Positions 37,813 to 46,669 of a DNA stretch of 64,000 bases are shown here, piece after piece. The stretch covers positions 45,410-109,409 of the forward strand of contig JAKACW010000004.1 in the NCBI GenBank assembly GCA_021821045.1, given 5' to 3'. This stretch comes from Pseudomonadota bacterium (GTDB lineage Bacteria > Pseudomonadota > Gammaproteobacteria > JAADHS01). The notes beneath the pieces were generated by a model, which did not search any database, was not told where the DNA came from, and was given only the letters and a program-made list of their open reading frames with translations. Numbering within the stretch: the first letter of the stretch is position 1; every line of letters begins with the position of its first letter. Position numbers and translations under genes: made by a program.

Positions 37813-38346
37813 GTGAAAAGATTCATCGGAATCGTCTGTTGCTCATGCGCCTGCGCATCCGCCCTGGCCGAACGGGCAGAACGCCCCGGCGTCCAAATCG
37901 TGGAAGCCCGCGCCTATACCACCAGCACTTGGGACATCAACTTTGCGCTGCTCGCGAACGACATGGGCGAGGCCGTTCCGCAGAATGACGAACCCGCCGA
38001 ACCTGAAGCCGTCCAAGCCCCCTTGCCCAAACCCCGCCTCGCCGCAAAACATCATGCCCCAGAGTCCCGCGGATTGTTCGATTTCGAAGCGTTCACGCAG
38101 GCCCAGTATGCGACGTTTCGCAGCGCGGGCAGCGTCTACTTCAAAGGCAAGGCCGGCTATTTGTGGGAAACAGAAGACGAGCATCCTGACAATCTGACCA
38201 TCTTCCAAATGGTGAACGGGCTCGATGCCCACGGCGCGGTCGGTATCGGAGCGGGCTACAAACTGTCCAACGGCGAGCGGCTGGAGTTCGATTACACAGT
38301 CAATAAAAAAGACGAGAAAATGTTTTCGATCGGCTACAAGTTCTAG
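37813..38346 (+). CDS. Small outer-membrane beta-barrel-like protein, function unknown
   Basis: The 177-residue product starts at a GTG (MKRFIGIVCCSCACASALA, a probable signal peptide). It has a Pro/Ala/Glu-rich linker (about 55-85) and a C-terminal half of alternating strands: SVYFKGKAGYLW, GAVGIGAGYKL, LEFDYTVN and the ending MFSIGYKF. A terminal aromatic residue and amphipathic strands are typical of outer-membrane barrels, but it is too short for a full porin and may be a small OmpA/OmpW-like barrel. Two cysteines in the signal region (CCSCAC) are unusual and could be a misread lipobox. The ribosome site is weak. It converges with def. Confidence 0.6.
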   Translation: MKRFIGIVCCSCACASALAERAERPGVQIVEARAYTTSTWDINFALLANDMGEAVPQNDEPAEPEAVQAPLPKPRLAAKHHAPESRGLFDFEAFTQAQYATFRSAGSVYFKGKAGYLWETEDEHPDNLTIFQMVNGLDAHGAVGIGAGYKLSNGERLEFDYTVNKKDEKMFSIGYKF

Positions 38347-38355
38347 TTTGTCGCT

Positions 38356-38865
38356 TTACTTCTTTGCGTTCTCGCCATAGTTCTTGCGTCGAAACAAGTC
38401 GCTGCGGTGGCTCACCAAGCGATCCAAGAACAACAACCCGTCCAAATGATCCAATTCGTGCTGCACGGCGCGCGCCTCGAATCCTTCCATCTCGAAGTTC
38501 TGCTCTCGGCCGTCGAGATCAAACGCGCGTAACGCGATTCGCTCGGCGCGGATGACGTTGCCCGTGTAGTCGGGTACTGAATGACACCCCTCGCGACCGA
38601 GAGCAAAGCCCTCCCATTGGGTGATCTCCGGATTGATCAGAACCAGTCGGCCGTGATTTTTGTGTTTGGGTTTGGAGGAAACATCGACGATGGCCAGTCG
38701 AATCGTTTTACCGACTTGCGGCGCCGCAATGCCGACGCAACCGGGGGCCGCCAGGCGCGTCGCTTCCAACCGATCAACGAAATCACGCAACACGGCATCG
38801 AAGGCTGTGACAGGTTCACTGACCTGCTTGAGCTGAGGATCGGGATAGGTGAGGACTTCAAGCAT
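38356..38865 (-). CDS. def: Peptide deformylase, divergent
   Basis: PDF removes the formyl group from the N-terminal methionine of new proteins. The 169-residue protein keeps the metal-binding motif QHELDHLDG (HExxH) and the second motif as EGCHSVPDY, where the leucine of the usual EGCLS is histidine. Motif I reads CVGIAAPQVG, with Cys where the first glycine is normally found. The metal ligands Cys and two His are intact, so activity is likely. No methionyl-tRNA formyltransferase gene is adjacent, so this may be a second PDF rather than the def-fmt copy. It starts nine bases after the ACT-domain gene and forms a unit with it. Confidence 0.88.
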   Translation of the reverse strand: MLEVLTYPDPQLKQVSEPVTAFDAVLRDFVDRLEATRLAAPGCVGIAAPQVGKTIRLAIVDVSSKPKHKNHGRLVLINPEITQWEGFALGREGCHSVPDYTGNVIRAERIALRAFDLDGREQNFEMEGFEARAVQHELDHLDGLLFLDRLVSHRSDLFRRKNYGENAKK

Positions 38866-38874
38866 GAGCGGTTG

Positions 38875-39396
38875 CTAACCGATCACCAAATCCAGATCGG
38901 CGACCCGCACATCCAAACCCGCCCCCACGGCTTGACGCAGTCTGGATTGCAGCGCCTCGGCGGATTCGCGCCCCTTAGCCTCGATGTGCATGACATAAAT
39001 CGGCCGCTCCTGCGTGCCGGCGACGTCCGTTTCCAGATGACAAATACTCAAGCCATCGCTCGCCAACACTCGCGTCACCTGAGCGACGATTCCCGGCCGA
39101 TCGGCGCCAAAAACACTGATGCGCAGATTGGGAATGACGTGATGATGAAGCACGCCATCTACCGGGTCGACATGCAGATGGAGGTGCATCTTCTCGACCG
39201 CCGCTTCAAGCAAGGATCGCAGCGTCTTTTCGCCGTTCGCGTGGCGCACCATCATCATCACGGTAAAGCTGTCACCCAATCTCGCCATCGAGGCCTCGCC
39301 CAGATGACAGCCGCCGTCGAAAAGCGCTCCGGTGATCGCCGCGACGATTCCGGTTTGATCTTTGCCGACCGCCGTCACCATGTACCACTTGTCCAT
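38875..39396 (-). CDS. ACT-domain protein, GcvR-like
   Basis: The 173-residue protein consists of two ACT domains (about 2-75 and 85-165): WYMVTAVGKDQTGIVAAITGALFDGGCHLGEA and LRISVFGADRPGIVAQVTRVLASDGLSI. This layout matches the glycine cleavage repressor GcvR of gammaproteobacteria, which binds GcvA, although similar two-ACT proteins exist with unknown roles. I set the start at ATG 39396, with a strong GGAGGT three bases upstream, instead of the longer in-frame start at 39462. It lies between pgeF and def on the same strand. No gcv genes are in the window. Confidence 0.82.
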   Translation of the reverse strand: MDKWYMVTAVGKDQTGIVAAITGALFDGGCHLGEASMARLGDSFTVMMMVRHANGEKTLRSLLEAAVEKMHLHLHVDPVDGVLHHHVIPNLRISVFGADRPGIVAQVTRVLASDGLSICHLETDVAGTQERPIYVMHIEAKGRESAEALQSRLRQAVGAGLDVRVADLDLVIG

Positions 39397-39409
39397 AGCA
39401 CCTCCTCGA

Positions 39410-40159
39410 CTAACCCGCGGATTCGAGCCACGCCAGTGTTGCCATACGACCGGTCTCGCCATCGCGCCGATAGGAAAAAAAACGCCGCTCGTCCGAGTAT
39501 GTGCAAAAGGCGCCGCCGTAGACAGCCGTTACACCGGCGGCCGCCAAGCGCTGACGCGCCAGGGCACAAAGATTCGCTTGCCAACGGCCGCGGGTATTCT
39601 GCGTGAACGCGTCGGCGGCGCGGGCATCCGCACTGACAAACGCGTCGCGCACCTCGGTTCCGACCTCGAAAGCGCCGGGGCCGATGGCCGGTCCAAGCCA
39701 TGCCAGCAGCTCGCCACGTTCGGTATGCATGCTTGACACGGTGCGCTCCAAGATTCCGGCGAGAAGGCCGCGCCACCCGGCATGGGCAACCGCCGCCCGT
39801 GTCCCGCGACGATCGCACAGCACCACGGGCAGGCAGTCCGCCGTCAGCACCGCCGCAACCGTCCCAACCGCATCCACGACGCTCGCATCTGCACACGGGA
39901 TGCCCGGAGCGCCCTGCGCCGATACGACGTCGACCCCATGAACTTGATTCAACCACACCGGCTCGTTCGGAAGCGCCAAGGTTTCACGTACGCGTCGACG
40001 ATTCTCAGCCACCGCCTCCGCGGCGTCGCCGACATGATGACCGAGATTGAGGGAATCATACGGCGCGACGCTGACGCCGCCGGAACGCAATGTCGATACG
40101 GCGCGCACGTTTGCCGGCGCAGGCCACTCGGCCTTGATGTAGTCGATACTAGGCGCCAT
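39410..40159 (-). CDS. pgeF: Purine nucleoside phosphorylase / multicopper polyphenol oxidase family (PgeF/YfiH)
   Basis: The 249-residue protein is of the DUF152/YfiH family, reported as purine nucleoside phosphorylase and in E. coli as an editing enzyme of cell-wall precursors. It shows RSGGVSVAPYDSLNLGHHVGD, LNQVHG (zinc ligand His), LTADCLPVVLCD (Cys ligand), VAHAGWRG (His ligand) and FCTYSDERRFFSYRRDG. I place the start at ATG 40159 (MAPSIDY); it overlaps the end of rluD by 11 bp. The rluD-pgeF pair is widely conserved, but clpB, which usually follows, is replaced here by the GcvR-like and def genes. Confidence 0.93.
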   Translation of the reverse strand: MAPSIDYIKAEWPAPANVRAVSTLRSGGVSVAPYDSLNLGHHVGDAAEAVAENRRRVRETLALPNEPVWLNQVHGVDVVSAQGAPGIPCADASVVDAVGTVAAVLTADCLPVVLCDRRGTRAAVAHAGWRGLLAGILERTVSSMHTERGELLAWLGPAIGPGAFEVGTEVRDAFVSADARAADAFTQNTRGRWQANLCALARQRLAAAGVTAVYGGAFCTYSDERRFFSYRRDGETGRMATLAWLESAG

Positions 40160-41102
40160 GCTGCCTGAGCACCTCCACCAGCGCCAGGAAATCCGACGGC
40201 GGGGCAACTTCCCATTCGCACCATTCTCCGGTGGTCGGATGCTCCAATCCCAAACGGGCCGCGTGCAAGGCCTGGCGCTTAAAACCGCGCAACGCGTTGC
40301 GCACGCCATCCGAAGCGCCCGGCGGAATTTTTAGCCGGCCGCCATACACCGGATCGCCGACGATGGGAAAGCGAATGTGCGCCAAGTGAACCCGAATCTG
40401 ATGAGTGCGACCGGTTTCAAGACTAACGCGCAGCCAGGTATAGCCGGCGAACCGCTCATGCACGCGATAATGGGTTACCGCAGCCTTGCCTGTCTCGATC
40501 ACCGCCATGCGCTTGCGGTCCACAGGATGCCGCCCCATGGACGCGGTCACCGTTCCCCCTGAAATTACTTCGCCCACTACGATGGCATCGTACTCGCGCT
40601 TCACGGTGCGCGCCTGAAGTGCGCGCACCAGATGTGTGTGAGCCGCGAGTGACTTGGCAACCACCAGCAATCCGGAGGTGTCTTTGTCCAACCGGTGGAC
40701 GATGCCGGCGCGCGGCAGAGCGGCCAACTGCGGCGCATGATGAAGCAGCGCGTTGAGCAGCGTCCCCTCGCGGTTGCCCGCCGCCGGATGCACGACCCGA
40801 TTAGGCGGCTTATTGATCACGACGATATCCGGATCCTCATACACAATGGCGAGATCGATCTTTTGCGGCTGCCACGTCTCCACCTGCTCGAGCACCGCGT
40901 CGACGACCACGTTCTCGCCGCCCACCACGCGGGTCTTCGCCGAAACGCCCGTCGCGCCGTCGACGGAAATGGCGTTCTCCGCCAACCAGCGTTGCAGCCG
41001 GGCGCGCGAGAACTGCGGGAAAAGCTTAGCCAGAGCCTGGTCCAGGCGCAGACCGGCAAGATCAGCCGTGATAGTCGATTGGTATTGATGTCGTTGCGTC
41101 AT
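40149..41102 (-). CDS. rluD: 23S rRNA pseudouridine synthase RluD
   Basis: RluD makes pseudouridines 1911, 1915 and 1917 in helix 69 of 23S rRNA. The 317-residue protein has an N-terminal S4 domain (LRLDQALAKLFPQFSRARLQRWL) and the RluA-type catalytic core with HRLDKDTSGLLVVAK (catalytic Asp), GRTHQIRVHLAHI and HAARLGLEHP. Length is typical. It overlaps pgeF by 11 bp. In most gammaproteobacteria rluD lies back to back with bamD; here the FapA-like gene and a GGGGTCAG repeat cluster separate them. Confidence 0.95.
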   Translation of the reverse strand: MTQRHQYQSTITADLAGLRLDQALAKLFPQFSRARLQRWLAENAISVDGATGVSAKTRVVGGENVVVDAVLEQVETWQPQKIDLAIVYEDPDIVVINKPPNRVVHPAAGNREGTLLNALLHHAPQLAALPRAGIVHRLDKDTSGLLVVAKSLAAHTHLVRALQARTVKREYDAIVVGEVISGGTVTASMGRHPVDRKRMAVIETGKAAVTHYRVHERFAGYTWLRVSLETGRTHQIRVHLAHIRFPIVGDPVYGGRLKIPPGASDGVRNALRGFKRQALHAARLGLEHPTTGEWCEWEVAPPSDFLALVEVLRQHGA

Positions 41103-41118
41103 AACATCCGATTATACA

Positions 41119-41218
41119 GGGGGTCAGACCCCCAACGAATCCGACAATCGGGGGTCTGACCCCGATCATTGGGGGTCAGGCCTCTAACGAAATCGGTTAG
41201 TCGGGGTCTGACCCCCGG
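41119..41218. repeat. Second cluster of GGGGGTCAGACCCCC palindromes
   Basis: Four palindromic cores lie between rluD and the FapA-like gene: GGGGGTCAGACCCCC (41119-41133), CGGGGGTCTGACCCCG (41149-41164), GGGGGTCAGGCCTC (41171-41184) and CGGGGTCTGACCCCCGG (41202-41218). Orientation alternates and the spacers resemble those of the 13.5-kb cluster. The last core abuts the FapA-like stop codon. Confidence 0.85.
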
Positions 41219-41221
41219 TTA

Positions 41222-43669
41222 TCAGCGGGATTCGAAGGCGATCTCGTCGCCCTTGAGGTAGAACTCGCCCGGCCCCAACTCCTTGTCAACGGTCCGGGAG
41301 ATGCCGAAAAGCCGTATCTGAACGCCGGGGAAGACGCGGCGCAGCACGCGGACTCGCGCCTGTTTCAACTCCGCCATGCGTGCGATGAGATCGTCCCGCT
41401 CGCTTTGCGCGCTCGCCAACTCATTGCGCATCGCGTCGACCGTGTTGCAGATCTTGTGACAGGTCGCGTTGCCGTCCTGGCCACCGGCCGCCGCACACTG
41501 GGCACACAGCGCTTCCAATCCGGTGAGATCGTTCTTGATTTTTTCGAGGCGTGCTTTCATGGCAGCCAAGTCGTCGATCAGCGGCGCCGGCAGCTCCAAT
41601 TCGACCCGGGTTTTAACGCAGGCCGCCGAACCCAGCACCGCCGCTGTAATGCCACTCTGAGCGCGCACCTGACCACCCAGAATGGCGCCCTTGCTCGGGT
41701 CGGCGATCCGAATCGCGCCGCAGCTGCGAAGATCACAATTGACAAGCGCTTTGCCGATCGCGACATCGCCATCGACGCGAACTTTGCCCAGTTCGATAAA
41801 TTGCGCCTGCATCGTTCCCTTGACGCAAACGTCGCTCTGCCCGCCTCGCACGCCGCCGTGCACCACCAGGCTGCCGCCCACGTCCACCCGCGCCTGCTCG
41901 ATGTTCTGCTGCACAACGACATCGCCGGAGGCCGCAACGCGAAAGCCCGCGATAACGTAGCCTTTGACATGAACATTGAGTTTGGCGTCAATATTGCCGG
42001 TGGCCGGGCCGACGTCGCCGCCAACCGCCAATAGGTCAGTTACCGCGAGCGCGCCGTTGCTCACTAACAGGGCGCCATCGCGCGATGCCACGAACACGCC
42101 GTCCGCCTGCTCTTCAACGCCTTCCAGTGTCAGTTCCAACGGTTTGGGTTCGCGCCCGGGAATTTCGTTGCCCAGCACGTCGCATCCCATTCGCGCCGGC
42201 ACCGCCGCGACGCGCCGCGCCACCACGGCGCCCGCCATCACATTCACGGGATAGTTGTGGTCGTGAAAGTCAATGCGACCGTTCTGCAGCACTTTTCCGG
42301 AGCTGACCTTGTCCACCAACGCCAACGACTCATCCACGCCGTCCACCGCCGGCGTGCCTTTGGCGACCACGACCCGTTTCAAGAGCAACGCGCTCGAGCC
42401 GGCCAGCTGCTGTAAGGCATGGCGGATGGTTTCGAGCTGCAGACCAACGACAACGCCGAACGACGCCAGTGCTTCCAAAATGTCCGCTTCGCATACGGCC
42501 CGCCCATCTTTCGCCGACGACGTTTTGTAAACGTCCATCGTCGCCTTCATGCGGTCGTCTTCCACGTACAACGGCGTTACGACACTCACCACATCATTGC
42601 CGTAGGCGATGCGGCCGTAAATCTTCGCCGCATACACCCGTCGCGGACCCTGCTCGATGATTTCAACGCCATCGCCGGCTTGCGGCACCGCCACGCTCGC
42701 CGTTTTTGCCGGAAGTTCGTTGCCGAGCACGTCCCGTCCATTCGCCCCCGCCGCGGCAGGGACCGTAACTTCCGCCAGAATGTCGCCACGGCGCACCACC
42801 GCCATCGCGGTGCAAATCGTCGCCAAAGGAATGCGCCACGCAATCGTCGCGGGTTGCTCGTCGACCGCAGCCTGGCCCCGCGCGACAACGACGTCGTCTT
42901 GAACCTGGCGGCTATGGTTCAGTGCTGTCAGCGCGCTTTCCAGCTCGGATTCACAAATGCCGTGACGAACGCCAAGCTCAGTAAGCGTGACGATAATATG
43001 CGGCAACGTCACCGCTTCGTCGTCCAGTGGATGCAGTGTCATGGTCGCGGTCAATTTGTCCGGCGCAATCGTAACAAAGGGATTGACGCTCAAAACACCG
43101 CCATCGAGTTGGACGCAACCGTAGAACAGCGCCGTGAATTCCCTGCCCTCGCCCGTGTCCACGGCAAGGATTCCAGAACCGCACGACGACAGCGTGTCAA
43201 CGCCATCCCGCGCCCGCGTCTTGTTGCCGAATACGTCAATGCCGGGCTCGCCGGCCGTCGCGGGAACATAGCGACCGATGATTTGCTGTGGCCGAACAAC
43301 GCGCGGCGCGCCGGCCGTCTTCGGCTCGGTCGTCCAGGTGAGCACGCCGTCTGTTCCGTCGCGGGCCGCCCGCCCCCGGACGATGACGATCGATACGCCC
43401 GACTCCGCGGCGACAGGCTTCACTTTTCCCGAATTAACATCAGCCAACGCCTGATCGATGGCCGCCCGGTCGATGCCGTTGGTGACTTTGAGTTTTTTCA
43501 GCTTGGCTAGAATTTGCGATGCCGTGACCGGCTTGCCGCCGCCGATTGGCGGCGTTAATTCATCGAGAAAAACTTCGTATGCATCCCGCGCTATCCTGAC
43601 ACGAAATTTTCCGTCGATTGCCGGGGTGTCCGTTGCCGGCGGTCTGGACAACAGTTCCGAAGAGCTCAT
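41222..43669 (-). CDS. FapA (DUF342)-like protein with three tandem N-terminal modules
   Basis: The 815-residue protein belongs to the FapA/DUF342 family (polymer-forming, beta-helix proteins; FapA is named for flagellar assembly). The N-terminal module, normally single, appears three times: about 21-195, 205-365 and 373-545. Each has a helical part (e.g. ASQILAKLKKLKVTNGI) and a beta part ending in a DVFGN or DVLGN signature (145, 313 and 497). A beta-helix-like region of repeated short strands (VGGDVGPATGNIDAKL, about 548-690) follows. The end contains a coiled coil (about 690-765) and a C-terminal strand region. No signal peptide is seen. No flagellar gene is in the window. It lies between rluD and bamD, which are usually neighbours. 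Confidence 0.85.
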   Translation of the reverse strand: MSSSELLSRPPATDTPAIDGKFRVRIARDAYEVFLDELTPPIGGGKPVTASQILAKLKKLKVTNGIDRAAIDQALADVNSGKVKPVAAESGVSIVIVRGRAARDGTDGVLTWTTEPKTAGAPRVVRPQQIIGRYVPATAGEPGIDVFGNKTRARDGVDTLSSCGSGILAVDTGEGREFTALFYGCVQLDGGVLSVNPFVTIAPDKLTATMTLHPLDDEAVTLPHIIVTLTELGVRHGICESELESALTALNHSRQVQDDVVVARGQAAVDEQPATIAWRIPLATICTAMAVVRRGDILAEVTVPAAAGANGRDVLGNELPAKTASVAVPQAGDGVEIIEQGPRRVYAAKIYGRIAYGNDVVSVVTPLYVEDDRMKATMDVYKTSSAKDGRAVCEADILEALASFGVVVGLQLETIRHALQQLAGSSALLLKRVVVAKGTPAVDGVDESLALVDKVSSGKVLQNGRIDFHDHNYPVNVMAGAVVARRVAAVPARMGCDVLGNEIPGREPKPLELTLEGVEEQADGVFVASRDGALLVSNGALAVTDLLAVGGDVGPATGNIDAKLNVHVKGYVIAGFRVAASGDVVVQQNIEQARVDVGGSLVVHGGVRGGQSDVCVKGTMQAQFIELGKVRVDGDVAIGKALVNCDLRSCGAIRIADPSKGAILGGQVRAQSGITAAVLGSAACVKTRVELELPAPLIDDLAAMKARLEKIKNDLTGLEALCAQCAAAGGQDGNATCHKICNTVDAMRNELASAQSERDDLIARMAELKQARVRVLRRVFPGVQIRLFGISRTVDKELGPGEFYLKGDEIAFESR

Positions 43670-43825
43670 GTCACACCTGGGGCCGCAGGGTTGCGCGCCT
43701 TGTGCCTACTCTCGTTATCGGCCGCACGCCTAACTTACTAAGAATTGTTACAAATTTTTGCCCATCCCCGACGCGGTGACAAACCGGTTATACTACGCGC
43801 CGGTTCCGCCGCCTGATACGATGCT

Positions 43826-44644
43826 ATGGCCCGCTTTCGCAGCAAAATCATACAACTCTGCCTATGGACACTCCTCGGCTTGGCCCTATTCTCGAGCGGC
43901 TGCGCGACGCTCGAGGAAGAAACCAAGGATTGGTCCGCCGCCCGCCTCTATAGGGCCGCCAAAGCGGCGCTCGATACCGCCGACTACGAAACCGCACTAA
44001 AACACCTGGAAACCCTCGAAGCCCGCTATCCATTCGGCCGCTTCGCCCAGCAGGCCCAGATGGACATGATTTACGCCTATTACAAGTACGACGAGCCGGA
44101 TTCGGCCATCGCCGCGGCCGATCGCTTTATCAAGCTTTACCCGCGGCATCCCAACGTCGACTACGCCTACTACATGCGAGGCCTGGCCAGCTTCAACAAG
44201 GGGATGGGGGCGCTGGATTACTTGTTCAACATCGACGCCACACGGCGCGACCCGCGCGCCGTGCGCGAAGCATTCAACTACTTCACGACCCTGGTCAATC
44301 AGTATCCCGACTCGGCCTACACCGCCGATGCCGTCAAGCGGCTAGTGCATTTGCACAATCATCTTGCCCAACACGAGCTGCATGTCGCCGATTACTATCT
44401 GCGGCGCGGCGCCAACGTCGCGGCCGCGGGTCGTGCCAAACATATTGTCGAGCGCTATCAGCGCACTCCGGCAGCGCGAGAAGCGCTTTACCTTTTGTAC
44501 GAAGCCTACACTCGACTCGGGCTGTACGATTTGGCCAGCGATGTCCTAAGGGTGCTCGAGCTCAATGCCCCCGACCACCCCGCGCTGGCTGAATTGCGGG
44601 CGGAAAAAGAATCGTCGAACGACAGCGCCGCCGACGGGCTTTAG
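43826..44644 (+). CDS. bamD: Outer membrane protein assembly lipoprotein BamD
   Basis: BamD is an essential lipoprotein of the BAM complex that inserts beta-barrel proteins in the outer membrane. The 272-residue precursor has a signal peptide with lipobox LFSSGCA (Cys at about 26) and TPR repeats: AKAALDTADYETALKHLETLEARYPFG, DSAIAAADRFIKLYPRHPNVDYAYYMRGLASF and later LVNQYPDSAYTADAVKRL, with YPRHPNVDYAYYMRGLA being the family hallmark. Length is normal. It is divergent from the FapA-like gene and converges on glnB with only four bases between stops. Confidence 0.96.
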   Translation: MARFRSKIIQLCLWTLLGLALFSSGCATLEEETKDWSAARLYRAAKAALDTADYETALKHLETLEARYPFGRFAQQAQMDMIYAYYKYDEPDSAIAAADRFIKLYPRHPNVDYAYYMRGLASFNKGMGALDYLFNIDATRRDPRAVREAFNYFTTLVNQYPDSAYTADAVKRLVHLHNHLAQHELHVADYYLRRGANVAAAGRAKHIVERYQRTPAAREALYLLYEAYTRLGLYDLASDVLRVLELNAPDHPALAELRAEKESSNDSAADGL

Positions 44645-44648
44645 CCAA

Positions 44649-44996
<348 letters not shown>

Positions 44997-45022
44997 CTAA
45001 GGAACCTCTATTAAATTTAGCC

Positions 45023-46654
45023 CTACGTCCAGAATTTAGCGGTAATAGGATAGCGCCGGTCGCGACCAAACGCACGGCGCGTCACCCGTACCCCCGGCGG
45101 CGCTTGGCGGCGTTTGTACTCATTGCGGTTGACCATCTGCACCACTTTCCGCACCGTGGCCTCGTCGAAACCGGCCTTGACGATCTCGTTCGGCTCCTTG
45201 TCCTGCTCGATATACAGTTCCAGTATCGGGTCCAAAACGTCGTAAGGCGGCAACGAGTCCTGGTCGGTTTGATTCGGGGCCAGTTCCGCGCTGGGCGGGC
45301 GATCGATCACGCGGGCCGGAATTACCTCATCCAAACTATTGCGATAGCGCGCCAAGCGGTACACCCATGTCTTGGGCAGATCCTTGATCGGCGCGAATCC
45401 CCCGGCCATGTCGCCATACAGCGTGGCGTAGCCGACGGCCATTTCGCTCTTGTTACCGGTGGTCAGAAGGATTTTGCGCTTCTTGTTGGAAATGGCCATC
45501 AAAATAACGCCCCGACAGCGGGCTTGAATGTTCTCCTCCGTCACATCGGGCGGCAAATCCTTGAACTCGTCGCGCAGCGACCTAAGAAACGTATCGAAAA
45601 CCGGCTCGATGGAAATGACGGAAAACCCAACGCCCATGTCTTGCGCTTGGCGCTTGGCATCCTCCACGCTCATCGCGGCGGTATAACGGGATGGCATCAT
45701 AACCGCTTCGACCTGATCGGCGCCGAGCGCGTCGACCGCCAGCGCCAGCGTCAACGCGGAATCAATGCCGCCGGACAGCCCCAACACGGCGCCGCTGAAG
45801 CCGTTCTTATTGACGTAGTCCCGAATGCCCAACACGATGGCGCGATACAAGTCCTGCTCGGCCCGCGCATCCATGACGCAGGACTTGGGCACCGGCCGCA
45901 CGCCCTGCTCGACGTGAAAATCGACGGCGAACAACCCTTCCTCGAACGCAACCTCCCGCGCCGCCAGCCGTCCCTCAGCGTTCATCACCATGGAGCCGCC
46001 GTCGAACACCAATTCGTCCTGACCGCCGACCAGATTCACGTACACGACGGGCATGGGGGCTTCGGCGACGCGCATGCGCAGCACGCTTTCCCGCTCCTGA
46101 TGCTTGCCGATGTGATAGGGCGACGCATTGAGATTGAGCATCAGCTTCGCGCCCGCTTGGGCGGCGCTCGCCATCGGCCCCGGATGCCATAAGTCTTCGC
46201 AGATCGTCACACCGACGGGAACACCGTCAAAATCGATCACACACGGCGCGCCACCGCTTTGAAAGTAGCGCTTCTCGTCGAACACGGAATAATTCGGCAG
46301 ATGGTGCTTGAAATAGCGGCCGATGATTTCGCCTTCGCGCAGCCACAGTGCCGCGTTGTACAGGCCGTTCTGTTCCCGCCACGGCAGACCGATCACCGCG
46401 TCGATGCCGCGCAACTTGGTCCGCAGCATATTGATGCCGTGTTGCGCCTTGTCGATGAATCCGGCGCGCAACAATAAGTCCTCCGGCGGATAGCCGGTCA
46501 GCGCCAATTCCGGGAAAACGACGATGCCCGCCTTGAGATCGTCGCGGGCGCGTTGGGCCGCGGCAAGAATCCTCTCGGCGTTGCCCCCGATGTCGCCCAC
46601 GACGACATTGAGCTGGGCCATGGCCACACGCAACACCTTGGCAGGCTTGGCCAT
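45023..46654 (-). CDS. nadE: Glutamine-dependent NAD+ synthetase
   Basis: The enzyme converts deamido-NAD to NAD using glutamine and ATP. The 543-residue protein has an N-terminal carbon-nitrogen hydrolase (glutaminase) domain (about 1-270: VFPELALTGYPPEDLL Glu, KHHLPNYSVFDEKRYF Lys and VTICEDLW Cys triad). The C-terminal synthetase domain has the PP-loop LSGGIDSALT and TTGNKSEMAVGYATLYGDMAGGF. Both halves are intact. It lies between sucD (15 bp) and glnB on the same strand, and AGGATAGG precedes the start. Confidence 0.96.
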   Translation of the reverse strand: MAKPAKVLRVAMAQLNVVVGDIGGNAERILAAAQRARDDLKAGIVVFPELALTGYPPEDLLLRAGFIDKAQHGINMLRTKLRGIDAVIGLPWREQNGLYNAALWLREGEIIGRYFKHHLPNYSVFDEKRYFQSGGAPCVIDFDGVPVGVTICEDLWHPGPMASAAQAGAKLMLNLNASPYHIGKHQERESVLRMRVAEAPMPVVYVNLVGGQDELVFDGGSMVMNAEGRLAAREVAFEEGLFAVDFHVEQGVRPVPKSCVMDARAEQDLYRAIVLGIRDYVNKNGFSGAVLGLSGGIDSALTLALAVDALGADQVEAVMMPSRYTAAMSVEDAKRQAQDMGVGFSVISIEPVFDTFLRSLRDEFKDLPPDVTEENIQARCRGVILMAISNKKRKILLTTGNKSEMAVGYATLYGDMAGGFAPIKDLPKTWVYRLARYRNSLDEVIPARVIDRPPSAELAPNQTDQDSLPPYDVLDPILELYIEQDKEPNEIVKAGFDEATVRKVVQMVNRNEYKRRQAPPGVRVTRRAFGRDRRYPITAKFWT

Positions 46655-46669
46655 ACCTATCCTATGCGG

